Source: Bifidobacterium asteroides (GTDB lineage Bacteria > Actinomycetota > Actinomycetes > Actinomycetales > Bifidobacteriaceae). From it: 64,000 bases of DNA. A program made the translations under genes and the position numbers. Where the stretch lies: NCBI RefSeq assembly GCF_003202695.1, contig NZ_QGLL01000008.1, positions 124,001 to 188,000 of the forward strand, read 5' to 3'. Below, piece after piece: positions 18,055 through 27,315 of the stretch (the stretch's first letter is position 1; each line of letters begins with the position of its first letter). The notes below the pieces were generated by a model. That model saw nothing but the letters and a program-made list of their open reading frames with translations. It did no database searches and was not told the origin of the DNA.

Positions 18055-20664
18055 ATGCAGACAACGAATAAGAGATACGGACTGATGGAGCCTTCAGCAA
18101 AGACCGTCCTTCTGACAGACTTGGCCCATTGGGCCAAACGCCACGCCTTAGCACTGGCCTTCAGCCTCGGACTGATCCTGCTCAATCTGATTAGCTGGCT
18201 GCTCATCTGGCTGCTGCGCATCCCCGGCAGAGCCCGGCTAGGTATGCCTCTGTCCGATCTGATCTTTCTTCAGGCGTCCAGACCCTTCCATGGACAGGGT
18301 CAGCACTCGCTCCTGCTCCAGTTCGCACGACTGCTGGTATCCCTGGTCATCACTCCCGGCCCCCTGCAACTTGCTATAGACGTAGCCTTGGTCCTCGTCA
18401 TGCTGTGCATCGCCGAAACCCGTTTAGGGCGCAGGCGCACTGTGCTGGCCGCAGTCATCAGCGCCATAGGCGGCACAGCAGTCGGTCTGATCATCTGCTC
18501 GCTGATCAATGCCCTCCAAAGCCATTGGTCCTGGTTCATACGAGTGCCCATGTCGCTCAGCCCCATCATCCTGGTGGTCGGCTCCCTGATGGCCTCCATC
18601 CCTTTCAGCGACTTTCTCTGGCGACGCAGGATCGCCACCATAGGTTACACAGCTTTGATCCTTATAGTGCTGTATACCGGCAATCCTGGTTATTATTGCG
18701 CCCTTGCGGCAGCCTTGATCGGCCACCTGACCGGACACCTCTGGCATGGACCAGTCCAGGATGCCAATCCGCACGGGCATAGTGGCTCCTACGAGACCCG
18801 TCATCTGCTGGGCGCCGTCTCCACGGTGCTGGCTCTTGGCCCCGTGGTTACCATCTCCTCGCGAATCCGCGCCGGATTCTTAACCCCCTTGGGCACATTC
18901 CTCAGCCCGACTAGAGTTGGCAACGCTGCACTATCCCACTGCCTTGCCGAAAACAACCAGGCCAGCTGCTATGCCCAGTACGGTCTGGTGAACGGCCATG
19001 GCCCCACAGGCGTCTCGTCCTTGATCATGCCCACCTTGGTTCTGCTGGTGGTGGCCTGGGGCATCTACCACGGCCGTCGAGTCGCTGCCGTCACCGGTCT
19101 GGTTCTCAACACTCTGAACATCGTCCTGGCCCTGCTCTATTTCCTGGTCTTCCCCCTGACCATCGGAGAAGGCCTGGCCCAGGCCATTCGACATGGCGCT
19201 TTGCCCTCGCTGTTGGTCATCACCCTGCCGCCATTGATTCTCAGCTGGTTCCTGGCGCGCAATCTGCGCATCTTCCTGGTGCGGACCAAGACCTCACGTC
19301 TGCAACTGGGCTGGGCGGCCATCGTTCTGGCCTTCCTGACCACCGCCATGGGCTATATGGCATTCACGGCCGTCAGTCCCGGCTCCTTCAATCCACGGCC
19401 CACTACCGGCAGGGCACTCTCCCAGCTGCCTGCGCTCTACCTGCCCAATGGAGTAGCTTCACGCTTCCTTCCAGCCCTGGTTCCACGCACCCCCACGGGG
19501 AGAATAGTCAGCCACGGAATAGGGCTGATTTTCTGGCTAGTGGTCCTGGTGGTTCTGCTCTCCTGGATGCGCAGCTCGGTCATCCAGAACGGCAGCGAGC
19601 GTCAGGAGGCCGATCAGCTGGTGGAGCATGGAGGTGAGAGCATGTCCTTCATGACCACATGGGAGGGCAACAGCTACTGGTTCTCTCACAGCGGCCGATC
19701 GGCCATCGCCTACAGGCTTTTGCACAGCATAGCCCTGACCACCACTGGTCCATTCGGCGACCCTGACGAGTATGCGGACGATCTGGACGAATTCACGCGC
19801 TTCTGCAACGCCCACTCCTGGTCACCGGTCTTCTATAGCATCCACAAGCCCCAGCGCGATCTGCTGGCCGCCCGCGGCTGGTCCACCCTGACAGTCGGCA
19901 CAGAGATGGTGATCACCCCCAGCCTCTGGCAGACCAAGGGCAAGAAGTGGCAGGACATTCGCACAGCCATCAACAAGGCCAAGCGCGACAGCATCACCGA
20001 CGTGCTGACCACATTCAACGACGCCTCCTGGGACGTCCAGTCGCAGATCGTGGACATCTCCGAGCAGTGGGCTGAGCTCAAGGCGCTGCCTGAGATGAAG
20101 TTCACCCTAGGGGGCCTGGATGAGCTGAGAGACCCGCGCATGGCCATCCTCTATGCCGTAGATGGCCAGGGCAAAGTGCTGGCCGTGACCAGCTGGATGC
20201 CCACCTACCGTCAGGGCCAGGTGATCGGCTGGACTCTCGACTTCATGCGGCACAGGACCGACAGCCCTAATGGCATCATGGAGTTTCTGATAGCGCGCAT
20301 GGCCGAACGGCTGCGCGACCAAGGCACAGCCGAATTCATGAGCCTTTCGGCCGCCCCGCTGGCCGGCATGGACAGCAGCGAGGATAACACCGATGAACAG
20401 AGCGAGGATCGGACCGCCTTCCTGCAACATGCCCTGCGTCTGGTGGCCGACCTGATGGAACCAGCCTATGGCTTCAGCTCGCTCTTCTTCTTCAAGAAGA
20501 AGTTCCAGCCCAGCGAGCACCCGGTCTATATCTGCTACCCCGACCCGGCTCAGCTAGCGCAGATCGGACTGGCCGTAGTCCAGGCCTACCTGCCCAATCT
20601 CAAGGCTTCGCAGGCCTGGGATGCCATCAAGACCATCATGCCTAAGGGCAGGGAGGATCACTGA
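18055..20664 (+). CDS. mprF: MprF-like tRNA-dependent aminoacyl-lipid synthase
   Basis: 869 residues: a polytopic N-terminal half with a rhomboid-like region (about residues 60-220) and more helices to about residue 515, then a soluble C-terminal DUF2156 domain, the catalytic unit that moves an amino acid from tRNA to phosphatidylglycerol or diacylglycerol. Catalytic-domain landmarks include FWSHSGR-like FSHSGRSAIAY, GDPDEYADDLDEF and VIGWTLDFMRHR, and a late SLSAAPLAG. Which amino acid and which lipid are used cannot be read from sequence. It follows the esterase gene by 33 bases and its 3' end overlaps the convergent zur gene by 23 bases. Confidence 0.85.
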   Translation: MQTTNKRYGLMEPSAKTVLLTDLAHWAKRHALALAFSLGLILLNLISWLLIWLLRIPGRARLGMPLSDLIFLQASRPFHGQGQHSLLLQFARLLVSLVITPGPLQLAIDVALVLVMLCIAETRLGRRRTVLAAVISAIGGTAVGLIICSLINALQSHWSWFIRVPMSLSPIILVVGSLMASIPFSDFLWRRRIATIGYTALILIVLYTGNPGYYCALAAALIGHLTGHLWHGPVQDANPHGHSGSYETRHLLGAVSTVLALGPVVTISSRIRAGFLTPLGTFLSPTRVGNAALSHCLAENNQASCYAQYGLVNGHGPTGVSSLIMPTLVLLVVAWGIYHGRRVAAVTGLVLNTLNIVLALLYFLVFPLTIGEGLAQAIRHGALPSLLVITLPPLILSWFLARNLRIFLVRTKTSRLQLGWAAIVLAFLTTAMGYMAFTAVSPGSFNPRPTTGRALSQLPALYLPNGVASRFLPALVPRTPTGRIVSHGIGLIFWLVVLVVLLSWMRSSVIQNGSERQEADQLVEHGGESMSFMTTWEGNSYWFSHSGRSAIAYRLLHSIALTTTGPFGDPDEYADDLDEFTRFCNAHSWSPVFYSIHKPQRDLLAARGWSTLTVGTEMVITPSLWQTKGKKWQDIRTAINKAKRDSITDVLTTFNDASWDVQSQIVDISEQWAELKALPEMKFTLGGLDELRDPRMAILYAVDGQGKVLAVTSWMPTYRQGQVIGWTLDFMRHRTDSPNGIMEFLIARMAERLRDQGTAEFMSLSAAPLAGMDSSEDNTDEQSEDRTAFLQHALRLVADLMEPAYGFSSLFFFKKKFQPSEHPVYICYPDPAQLAQIGLAVVQAYLPNLKASQAWDAIKTIMPKGREDH

Positions 20665-21079
20665 CGCGCATCTGATCAGAGCGGTCCCGACAGCTGTTGC
20701 ACAGGCCGTAGACCTCCAAGGTATGCGAGGAGACAGTAAAGCCATGTTCAGCTGCCACCGCCTTCAGCCAGTCCTCATCCGGAGGGCTGATCTCCACGGT
20801 TCTGCCGCAGCGTTCACAGACCAGATGGTGATGGTGTTTTCGCTGAGCAAGGCAGACCCGGTAAAGCCGGATGCCTCCATGCTCAATGCAATCCAGATTG
20901 CCGGACATATGCAGGGTGCTCAGCTGACGGTAGACCGTCGCCAAGCCGATTCGCTGGCCATCATCGCGAAGAAGCCTGTGCAGCTCCTTGGCTGAGACGA
21001 AGTCGTTCTGGGCCTGGAGAACTCTCCAAACGGCGTTTTTCTGCCACGTCCGGCGACCGACGGATGAGTCAGCGTTCAT
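20642..21079 (-). CDS. zur: Fur-family metal regulator, probably Zur
   Basis: 145-residue Fur-type repressor. The N-terminal winged helix contains IGLATVYRQLSTL; the metal region has the histidine run KHHHHLVCERCG and a second CxxC (LCNSC) forming the structural zinc site. The ATG at 21079 is chosen; a GTG at 21091 sits too close to the AAGGAG ribosome site. It is the third gene behind purE-purK, 69 bases downstream. A Zur-like box is found before znuA in the same window, which favours Zur over Fur, but this is inference. Confidence 0.82.
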   Translation of the reverse strand: MNADSSVGRRTWQKNAVWRVLQAQNDFVSAKELHRLLRDDGQRIGLATVYRQLSTLHMSGNLDCIEHGGIRLYRVCLAQRKHHHHLVCERCGRTVEISPPDEDWLKAVAAEHGFTVSSHTLEVYGLCNSCRDRSDQMRVSDPPCP

Positions 21080-21093
21080 GATTAGACACACTC

Positions 21094-21109
21094 CTTGGGC
21101 TCCCCCAAG
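21094..21109. other. Hairpin in the zur leader
   Basis: Arms CTTGGG and CCCAAG with a four-base loop; on the minus strand the right arm runs into the zur ribosome site AAGGAG. It overlaps a second possible hairpin (AAGCC/GGCTT), so it may act as a purK terminator or hide the start. No T-run follows. Confidence 0.35.
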
Positions 21110-21148
21110 CCTACATCCGGCTTGCCGATAAAGATGTGAGGATTCGGT

Positions 21149-22315
21149 TCAGTCCAGGTCGGACCAGCAACCTGTGGCCTCCAGTTCCCGGGCGGTCCTT
21201 TCAGGATTGTCGGTCAGCACCGTCAGATGCCCCATCTTGCGGTCGGTGCGTACCTCAGCCTTGCCGTAATCATGCAGGGACCATTCGGGGTGCTTACTCA
21301 ACAGCCTCCTGACCGGTGCCACATGCTGGCCCAGAACGTTGACCATGACCGCGGGGCTGAGCAGGCGAGGACTAGGCAGGGGCCACCCGGCGATGCCCCG
21401 AACATGGGCATCGAACTGGTCCATGGAGCAGGCCTCGATGGTGTAGTGACCTGAGTTATGGGGCCGCGGAGCCAATTCGTTGACCACCAGACCGCCATCG
21501 GGCATGACAAAAAGCTCAAGAGCCAAGGTCCCGGCCAGCTTGAAGCCGTCCGCGAGCGTCAGAGCCATGTCACGCGCACGGTCAGCCATCGCAGGCTCGA
21601 CCTTGGCTGGTGCCAGAGTCATATGGAGGATGTTGCGACGGTGCTCGTTGCGCACCATGGGGAAGGTGACATAATCCTTCCCGTTGCCTGAGACCAGTAT
21701 CGAGGCCTCGAAGGCGAAGTCCACGAACCCCTCCAGTACGGAGGGCGGAAAGTCCCGGCCTTTCATTCGCGCCATCAGCGCCTGAAAATCCTCATTCGTG
21801 CGCAGCACTGCTTGGCCATGGCCGTCATAGCCGCCGGTTCGCGTCTTGAGCACAGCAGGCATGCCCAGCTCCTGCAGGGCTGCATCCAACTGATCAAGAC
21901 TGTCGACCTGCCTCCAAGGAGCCGTATCAATGCCATGACGGTTGATGAATGTTTTCTCGTGAACCCGATCCTGGGTGACCCTGAGCAGGTCGGTCCCTTG
22001 GGGGACGGCCACACGATCCCTCACCTGGTCCAGTGCGTCGGCATCCACATTCTCGAATTCGTAGGTGAGCACATCGCTGCGTTCAGCAAGCCGCGTGAGG
22101 GCGTTAAGGTCGTCGTAGTCGGCTGTCTCCTGAAAATCAGCCACCTGGGCTGCGGGAGCATCGGGCGTAGGATCCAGCACACCGATGCGAAATCCATGGT
22201 ATCGGGCGCTCAGGGCCATCATCCGTCCCAGCTGACCGCCGCCCACGATCCCAATGACGGCCCCCGGCTCCAGGTGATCAATGCTCCCCTTGGTCTCCTC
22301 AGACAAGCTGGGCAT
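21149..22315 (-). CDS. purK: 5-(carboxyamino)imidazole ribonucleotide synthase PurK
   Basis: ATP-grasp enzyme that carboxylates AIR with bicarbonate to give N5-CAIR for PurE. It has 388 residues from the ATG at 22315, which has GGAGG six bases upstream. Motifs are [16 protein letters not shown] at the N-terminus, [15 protein letters not shown] in the ATP-grasp core and [16 protein letters not shown]. It overlaps purE by 17 bases, indicating coupled translation. The pair is 8 kb from the main purine cluster and on the other strand. Confidence 0.94.
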   Translation of the reverse strand: MPSLSEETKGSIDHLEPGAVIGIVGGGQLGRMMALSARYHGFRIGVLDPTPDAPAAQVADFQETADYDDLNALTRLAERSDVLTYEFENVDADALDQVRDRVAVPQGTDLLRVTQDRVHEKTFINRHGIDTAPWRQVDSLDQLDAALQELGMPAVLKTRTGGYDGHGQAVLRTNEDFQALMARMKGRDFPPSVLEGFVDFAFEASILVSGNGKDYVTFPMVRNEHRRNILHMTLAPAKVEPAMADRARDMALTLADGFKLAGTLALELFVMPDGGLVVNELAPRPHNSGHYTIEACSMDQFDAHVRGIAGWPLPSPRLLSPAVMVNVLGQHVAPVRRLLSKHPEWSLHDYGKAEVRTDRKMGHLTVLTDNPERTARELEATGCWSDLD

Positions 22316-22805
22316 TGGATGCCTCCACAGATTGAGCGAGCTCGGTACGGTAGTCATCCAGGGCCTGAGCAAGTTCGGAATTGTTGATTGATAGGATCGA
22401 AACCGCCAAGAGACCGGCGTTGGCGGCTCCTGATGCTCCTATGGCCGTGGTCGCCACAGGTATGCCGGCAGGCATCTGGACGATGGACAGAAGTGAATCA
22501 ACTCCACTCAAGGCATGTGATTGCACCGGCACCCCGATGACCGGCAGGGTGGTCTGGGCCGCCACCATACCAGGCAGATGGGCTGCTCCGCCAGCCCCGG
22601 CGATAATGACCTCGATGCCCTGGCTCCGTGCCTGATGCGCGAACTCGGCCATGCGCCCAGGCGTGCGATGGGCGGAGATGACCTCCTTGGTGTAGACAAT
22701 AGCGAACCGGTCCAGCATCCGACAGGCTCCCTTCATCGTCTCCCAGTCGCTCGATGATCCCATGATCACTGCGACGCGTGCCCCTTCATGTGTATTGTCA
22801 GCCAT
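22299..22805 (-). CDS. purE: N5-CAIR mutase PurE
   Basis: 168-residue class I PurE that converts N5-CAIR to CAIR. Motifs are [24 protein letters not shown] and [18 protein letters not shown], which form the active-site loops. The ATG at 22805 follows GGAGGG and is better than the upstream frame to 22829. It is the first gene of a purE-purK-zur run, divergent from the DXS-like gene. Confidence 0.95.
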   Translation of the reverse strand: MADNTHEGARVAVIMGSSSDWETMKGACRMLDRFAIVYTKEVISAHRTPGRMAEFAHQARSQGIEVIIAGAGGAAHLPGMVAAQTTLPVIGVPVQSHALSGVDSLLSIVQMPAGIPVATTAIGASGAANAGLLAVSILSINNSELAQALDDYRTELAQSVEASNAQLV

Positions 22806-22983
22806 CGGCCCTCCAATGTTCATGCACATTCGATACTACGCAAGACCGGGGAGAAGCCGCCCAATCGTGACGGTCCTATGGATGTAAGGGCCAGACCTGG
22901 TGAACATCGGGCTCTCACGGCTCCAAACCGCTGCTCCGGACCTAGAATCATTGGATTGCATCAAGGAAACAGACAGGAGGGCT

Positions 22984-24879
22984 ATGGGCAAGCTTCTGGA
23001 CAGCATCGACTCCCCGCAGGATCTGAATGTTCTCTCCTTAGAAGAGCTGAACCGTCTGGCCGACGAGATCCGTCAGCTCCTGATCCGCTTCTGTCGACGT
23101 CACGGCGGCCACTTGGGCTCCAACCTGGCCACCATCGAACCCATTATTGCCCTGCACCGCGTCTTCAATATGCCTCATGATCATCTGATCTTCGACGTCT
23201 CCCATCAGGCCTATACCCACAAGATCCTGACCGGTCGGCGCCGGGCCTACACGGACCCTGAGTCTCAGGAGGACCTGTCAGGTTTCACCTCGCCCAAGGA
23301 GAGCCCTTACGACGACTTCATGCTGGGGCACACCGGCACCTCCATCGGCCTGGCCTGCGGGATGGCCGCACAGCGGGATGCTACCGGCGGCAAGGCCAAC
23401 ATCATCGCTTTCATCGGCGACGGCTCCCTGAGCAGCGGACCAGCCTTCGAGGGGCTGGACTGGGCTGCCGAACAGGGAGGCAACCTGATCATCGTGGTCA
23501 ACGACAACGAGATGTCCATCGCTGAAAACCACGGGGGGCTGTACAAAAGTCTGGCGGCCCTGCGTGCCAGCGGGGGACGCAGCTCAGACAATCCCTTCCG
23601 GGCGCTTGGACTGGACTACCACTACGTGGAGGAGGGCAACCGGATCGAGGACCTGATCGAGGCCTTCCGTCTGGTCAAAGACACCGACCATCCGGTGGTG
23701 GTCCATATTCACACCCGCAAGGGCCTGGGGCTGGGACAGGGCAGTCAGGGGCAGGCCGGCCCGTCTTCCATAGCCCAGGGCGATGGGCAGACAGCCCATA
23801 TGACTTCCCTGCCTGATTTGCCCGCCGAAGGTCCGGTGGAGGCCAACCACTGGCAGGACGGGCTGGACTCTCTGAATCGCCTGCCCAATTCACGAAAGAC
23901 CTACGGAAGAATGGCCATGCAGGCCTTGGAGGCCAGGTTCCCGCAAGAGCCGGGCCTGATGGTCATCTCCCCCGCCACGCCGCTTTCAAACGGCATCGAT
24001 CCCGATTTCCGACAGCGGGCCGGAAACCACTACCGCGACGTGGGCATCGCCGAATCCCACGCGATAGCCTATGCCGCTGGCATCGCCAAGGCCGGAGGCA
24101 CTCCCGTGGTCGCTACCTCGGCTACTTTCTTTCAGAGGGCCTACGACCAGATCGAGCAGGAGATGGCCTTGAACGGCAGCGCAGTGACTCTGCTGGTTTT
24201 CTCCACCGGCATCGCCAAAACCGATGCCACGCATTCAGGCACGGCCGACATGGTCATGATGCGAGGAATCCCTGGACTGACCTGTCTGGCTCCGACCAGC
24301 GGGGACCAGTTTCTGGACATGCTGGCATGGGCCACCGGTCCGGCTCGGCGGCCTGTGGTCATCAGGGTGCCCGGCGAGCGCACGCTGGCGACAGAACGGG
24401 CAGGCAAGCCAGTAGCGACGGCTCCAGAACCCTTGAAGACCGATGCTGCATGCAGATCGGACGCTGCCCCCTGGGATCGCTATCGCATCCTGCAAAAAGG
24501 CAGAACAGTGGCCCTGCTGGCCCTGGGCGATGCCCTGCCACTGGGCTGCGGCCTTGCTGATTCCTTGGAGAGGTCCATGGGGCTGAAGCCCACACTGGTA
24601 GATCCTCATCGCTATGACTGTTTGGATGAGCAGACCCTGGATGCCCTGGCCAGCACCCACTCTCTGGTGGTCACCATCGAGGACGGCCAACTGGACGGCG
24701 GCTGGGGACAGGCCGTGGCAGCCTACTACGGACCTGCTGAGGTTCACACGTTGGCCTTCGGAGCAGCCAAGGAGTTCAACGATCGAGTTCCCCAAGCCAC
24801 CCTGCTGGAAGGATATGGCATGACCGTTCCTGCAATGACTCGAGCGATATCGGAAGCCCTAGTCGACCAGGCTTCATAG
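22984..24879 (+). CDS. DXS/transketolase-like thiamine-diphosphate enzyme
   Basis: 631 residues from the ATG at 22984 (AGGAGGGCT upstream). The order is a thiamine-diphosphate domain (HGGHLGSNLATIEPIIALH, then GDGSLSSGPAFEGL and VNDNEMSI), a pyrimidine-binding domain with VGIAESHAIAYAAGIAKAGG, and a transketolase C-terminal domain. It is like 1-deoxyxylulose-5-phosphate synthase (DXS) but has FTSPKESPYDDFMLGHTGTS where standard DXS differs, as in DXS-like paralogues of lactobacilli and enterococci that use the mevalonate route. So it may be a true DXS or a relative of unknown reaction. It stands alone, just before tRNA-Arg. Confidence 0.8.
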   Translation: MGKLLDSIDSPQDLNVLSLEELNRLADEIRQLLIRFCRRHGGHLGSNLATIEPIIALHRVFNMPHDHLIFDVSHQAYTHKILTGRRRAYTDPESQEDLSGFTSPKESPYDDFMLGHTGTSIGLACGMAAQRDATGGKANIIAFIGDGSLSSGPAFEGLDWAAEQGGNLIIVVNDNEMSIAENHGGLYKSLAALRASGGRSSDNPFRALGLDYHYVEEGNRIEDLIEAFRLVKDTDHPVVVHIHTRKGLGLGQGSQGQAGPSSIAQGDGQTAHMTSLPDLPAEGPVEANHWQDGLDSLNRLPNSRKTYGRMAMQALEARFPQEPGLMVISPATPLSNGIDPDFRQRAGNHYRDVGIAESHAIAYAAGIAKAGGTPVVATSATFFQRAYDQIEQEMALNGSAVTLLVFSTGIAKTDATHSGTADMVMMRGIPGLTCLAPTSGDQFLDMLAWATGPARRPVVIRVPGERTLATERAGKPVATAPEPLKTDAACRSDAAPWDRYRILQKGRTVALLALGDALPLGCGLADSLERSMGLKPTLVDPHRYDCLDEQTLDALASTHSLVVTIEDGQLDGGWGQAVAAYYGPAEVHTLAFGAAKEFNDRVPQATLLEGYGMTVPAMTRAISEALVDQAS

Positions 24880-24884
24880 ATCTG

Positions 24885-24908
24885 ACCCGCCGGTGGACCC
24901 GGGCGGGT
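24885..24908 (+). terminator. Hairpin after the DXS-like gene
   Basis: Arms ACCCGCC and GGCGGGT flank a 10-base loop, six bases after the stop at 24879. No T-run follows, and the right arm touches the TACAAT -10 of the tRNA gene. Confidence 0.5.
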
Positions 24909-24923
24909 ACAATGAAATGGTTT

Positions 24924-25000
24924 GGCCCCGTAGCTCAGCTGGATAGAGCAACTGACTTCTAATCTGTAGGTCGAGAGTTCGAATCTCTCCGGGGTCACCA
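24924..25000 (+). tRNA. tRNA-Arg (anticodon TCT)
   Basis: 77 bases with encoded CCA. The acceptor stem GGCCCCG pairs with CGGGGTC (one G-T), the D arm is TAGCTCAGCTGGATAGAGC, the anticodon loop CTTCTAA reads AGA, and the T arm is GAGAG-TTCGAAT-CTCTC. A TACAAT -10 box at 24908-24913 lies about 10 bases upstream. Confidence 0.96.
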
Positions 25001-25008
25001 GTCGGGTT

Positions 25009-25033
25009 CCCCGCTCCTTTACTGGAAGCGGGG
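25009..25033 (+). terminator. Hairpin after tRNA-Arg
   Basis: CCCCGCT and AGCGGGG are perfect seven-base arms around an 11-base loop, nine bases after the tRNA. There is no clear T-run, so efficiency is uncertain. Confidence 0.55.
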
Positions 25034-25216
25034 AGTCAACTTGAGCTCATATCTCATAAAATAATGTGTAAGACGAAATACTAACGAGTATGACGATTTC
25101 CGGTAGCTGACAACTACCGACACCGGTTTGTTCATGATCGGCGGTTTGCTATCTCAAGTGCGCAAGCAGTCCGGGCTTTGCACAACGGAATGAAAATTCA
25201 TGGATCGTAGACAAGA

Positions 25217-25926
25217 TCACCGGCTAAGCTTATCAATTTCCCGTATTGAACATGCAGCGATGGTAGGCCCGTCAATGTGCAGCCCATCACGAATCATATT
25301 GGTTATGTCAGCTGACCGCAGCAATTGCAGATCCTCCAGTTCCCAATCGCTGCCGTGATGGCCACTATCGACTGCAGGAATGGACGAAGCGCTATCAAGC
25401 AGCATCTCCATCACCCGCACGTCGTCTTGGACCATTCCGGCATCGGCATGAAGCCTATGCAATTGACGGATGGCATCAGGCTGCGCCCACAATCCAGTCT
25501 CTTCATGCAATTCGTCAATGGCTGTGGTCAGGGGATCTTCACCTTGCTCCCCCATGCCTCGCGGAAATTCCGACGACCAATCTCCAACGGCAACCCGCCG
25601 ATGGCGAGCAATCAGATAAAAGTCCCCTTCCCCCGTTGAATGACTGTCACTCAGATGACGCCTGGTCGACCCTGTTTGACAGATGCCACGTGCAAAGTCA
25701 TGTCAGCGCCTGTCTTTCTTGCCTTGACATCCACAGCAGACACAGTGAAGTCAGCGCCCCCGGTTTCCGTGAAGACCTCCCGATGCCTTATTTTCTGTAA
25801 AGGGCCTACGCGCCCTGGCGGATCTACATTTTTCGCATCCACCGTCTTGGTTGATGATTTCGGCATACTCAAACGGGCTTCACTGTTGAGCGAATACCAT
25901 GATTTGTGCCGCCGAATGCTAGTCAT
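25217..25926 (-). pseudogene. Nudix hydrolase gene split by a one-base frameshift
   Basis: Two overlapping frames read as one Nudix protein of about 236 residues. The first frame starts at the ATG 25926 (GGAG upstream) and ends in VASVKQGRPGVI then a stop at 25651. The second continues, after a minus-one shift at ATC-TGA, as LSDSHSTGEGDFYLIARHRR and carries the Nudix box, EDPLTTAIDELHEETGL. That box fits GX5EX7REUXEEXGU except that R is D. The second frame has no ATG, GTG or TTG of its own upstream of the box. The start overlaps the stop of the preceding membrane gene by eight bases. It could be a real pseudogene or a sequencing error; the family resembles ADP-ribose pyrophosphatases. Confidence 0.7.
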
Positions 25927-26335
25927 ACATCCACTCCGCCATCGTCGGCAACTCAGGAAAAACTTCAATAAACCAGGCCGCTATCAATATCAGGATAATA
26001 GACACAGAGCCTGAAAAAATGATCGTGTCACAGATGACGGATATAGCGGCGATGATCAGAGTTGCAACAAACTGCTTGATAATTTTTGGGTTGTCTTGCC
26101 CCGGGTCAACTGCGATGCTGACTTTTGCACACAATAAGCAATGTTGCGAATATACCGATGCTGCACAGAGGCAGAAGCATCCGGCCTGCAACCAGGTCAC
26201 TGCTGTATCGCGCTTCTTGACTGATAGCAGAACTGCACAAAGCAGGCGTAAGACATCTGCCCCGATACTTCTATGACTTGGCCCGACAGTATCAGTGCAC
26301 GCCTGCCTTCTCGGTTCGTGGCTGATTTTGCTCAA
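25919..26335 (-). CDS. Small membrane protein of unknown function
   Basis: 138 residues; not recognised. About four hydrophobic segments are seen, with cysteines clustered in the second (CFCLCAASVYSQHCLLCAKV) and a strong C-terminal pair (FVATLIIAAISVICDTIIF and VSIILILIAAWFIEVF). The frame begins with a TTG at 26335 with only a weak AGGA upstream, so the true start may be internal. Its stop overlaps the start of the Nudix frame by eight bases, which argues that the pair was once one operon. Base composition is lower in GC than the neighbours. Confidence 0.5.
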   Translation of the reverse strand: MSKISHEPRRQACTDTVGPSHRSIGADVLRLLCAVLLSVKKRDTAVTWLQAGCFCLCAASVYSQHCLLCAKVSIAVDPGQDNPKIIKQFVATLIIAAISVICDTIIFSGSVSIILILIAAWFIEVFPELPTMAEWMYD

Positions 26336-26495
26336 AACATCCTAAAGACAGTTTTTCCTGTCTCGTTCGCCGAGCTGTCGATCACCAGGTACGCAGGCAA
26401 TCGACAGGAGCCTCCAGACTGATCACGATGACAGTACGCATAGTACAAGCAAGCGGTATTCTGAGCTATCGACCAGTGCTCCCCTGCATGCTTGT

Positions 26496-26910
26496 TCAAG
26501 ACAGCCCTGGCTTGTGGAGCGAATCGTCGACTTTTTCAGAAGTGATTGTCTTCTGTAAAACCTGATATTCCAAAGGACGCAGCGTACCTATATCCGGCAG
26601 ACTGACCGCCTCTTCTCCTGATAAAAGCTGATGCTGCTTATCCCGGGACTCTATAGTGAATCCCCGCAGGCATTGGCTCCAAGGTCGGCTGTCTGCCGGA
26701 TATGGTGAGGAAGGGCTTCTCATAACCGCTCTGCCCCAGAAGACCAAGAACGGCTTCAGGGCCGAATGCCAAAAAATAGATACGGCCACAAGTACATGAG
26801 TACTATACAGAAATGCGGTTCTGAGAATGTCAGCAAATCGTTCAGCCGTCCTCTGAATCAAAATCGGTTGACATAATAGCATCCGAGCGTACGAACCGAC
26901 TCATGTCCAT
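26496..26910 (-). pseudogene. Broken gene remnant, possibly the end of a glycoside hydrolase
   Basis: Starts with an ATG at 26910 behind the very strong ribosome site AAGAAGGAGGTC, but that frame stops after 23 codons (MDMSRFVRSDAIM...). A second frame reads RIYFLAFGPEAVLGLLGQ and YEKPFLTISGRQPTLEPMPA to a stop at 26638, and a third reads HQLLSGEEAVSLPDIGTLRP then LEYQVLQ to 26496. The last part resembles the C-terminal beta domain of GH13 enzymes such as amylosucrase (a DL.SGE...L.P...V pattern). The join of frames is inference; the family guess is weak. Confidence 0.35.
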
Positions 26911-27309
26911 ATGCTAGACCTCCTTCTTACCGGTTCATTCAGCATGATCTCGTTCTCAACCGATAGCCGCTGCCAAGCAGATGGATCATCCAATCGCACA
27001 TTTCAAGGGGATCGGCCTGCATCTGATCTGGCAATATTTCTAATGCTTCCGTTCTCTTCGAGGAAGACCTCATCTGGCACAAGCTGTGTCTCGATGCACC
27101 CAGCAAAGTCGGGGTTGAATGAATTCCGGCCTCTACATTTGGTTGTCCAAACCTGTCGTTGTCTGTTTACGCGCAGCTCAGAATTATATGACGTCACTTA
27201 TGCCAGGCAAGGATCGATGGATGACGAATTCTCCCGCTCTGCTTCCGGCACGACTTATCTGATCTGGTTTCAATGCCGGGCATTCTCGGAAACCAAGTCC
27301 TCCTAGCGT

Positions 27310-27315
27310 TATAAT
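27310..27315 (+). promoter_or_regulatory. -10 element of the TM2-protein gene
   Basis: A perfect TATAAT 38 bases before the ATG at 27354. No good -35 box at normal spacing was seen. Confidence 0.6.

Noticed and set aside
24924-25033. attL/attR pair using the tRNA-Arg 3' end
   Set aside because: I found no second copy of GAGAGTTCGAATCTCTCC in the window and no integrase gene, so no attachment site is claimed.
26911-27306. Plus-strand serine-rich frame of 131 codons
   Set aside because: It has no ribosome site and no recognised domain; composition fits the reverse of remnant coding sequence on the minus strand.
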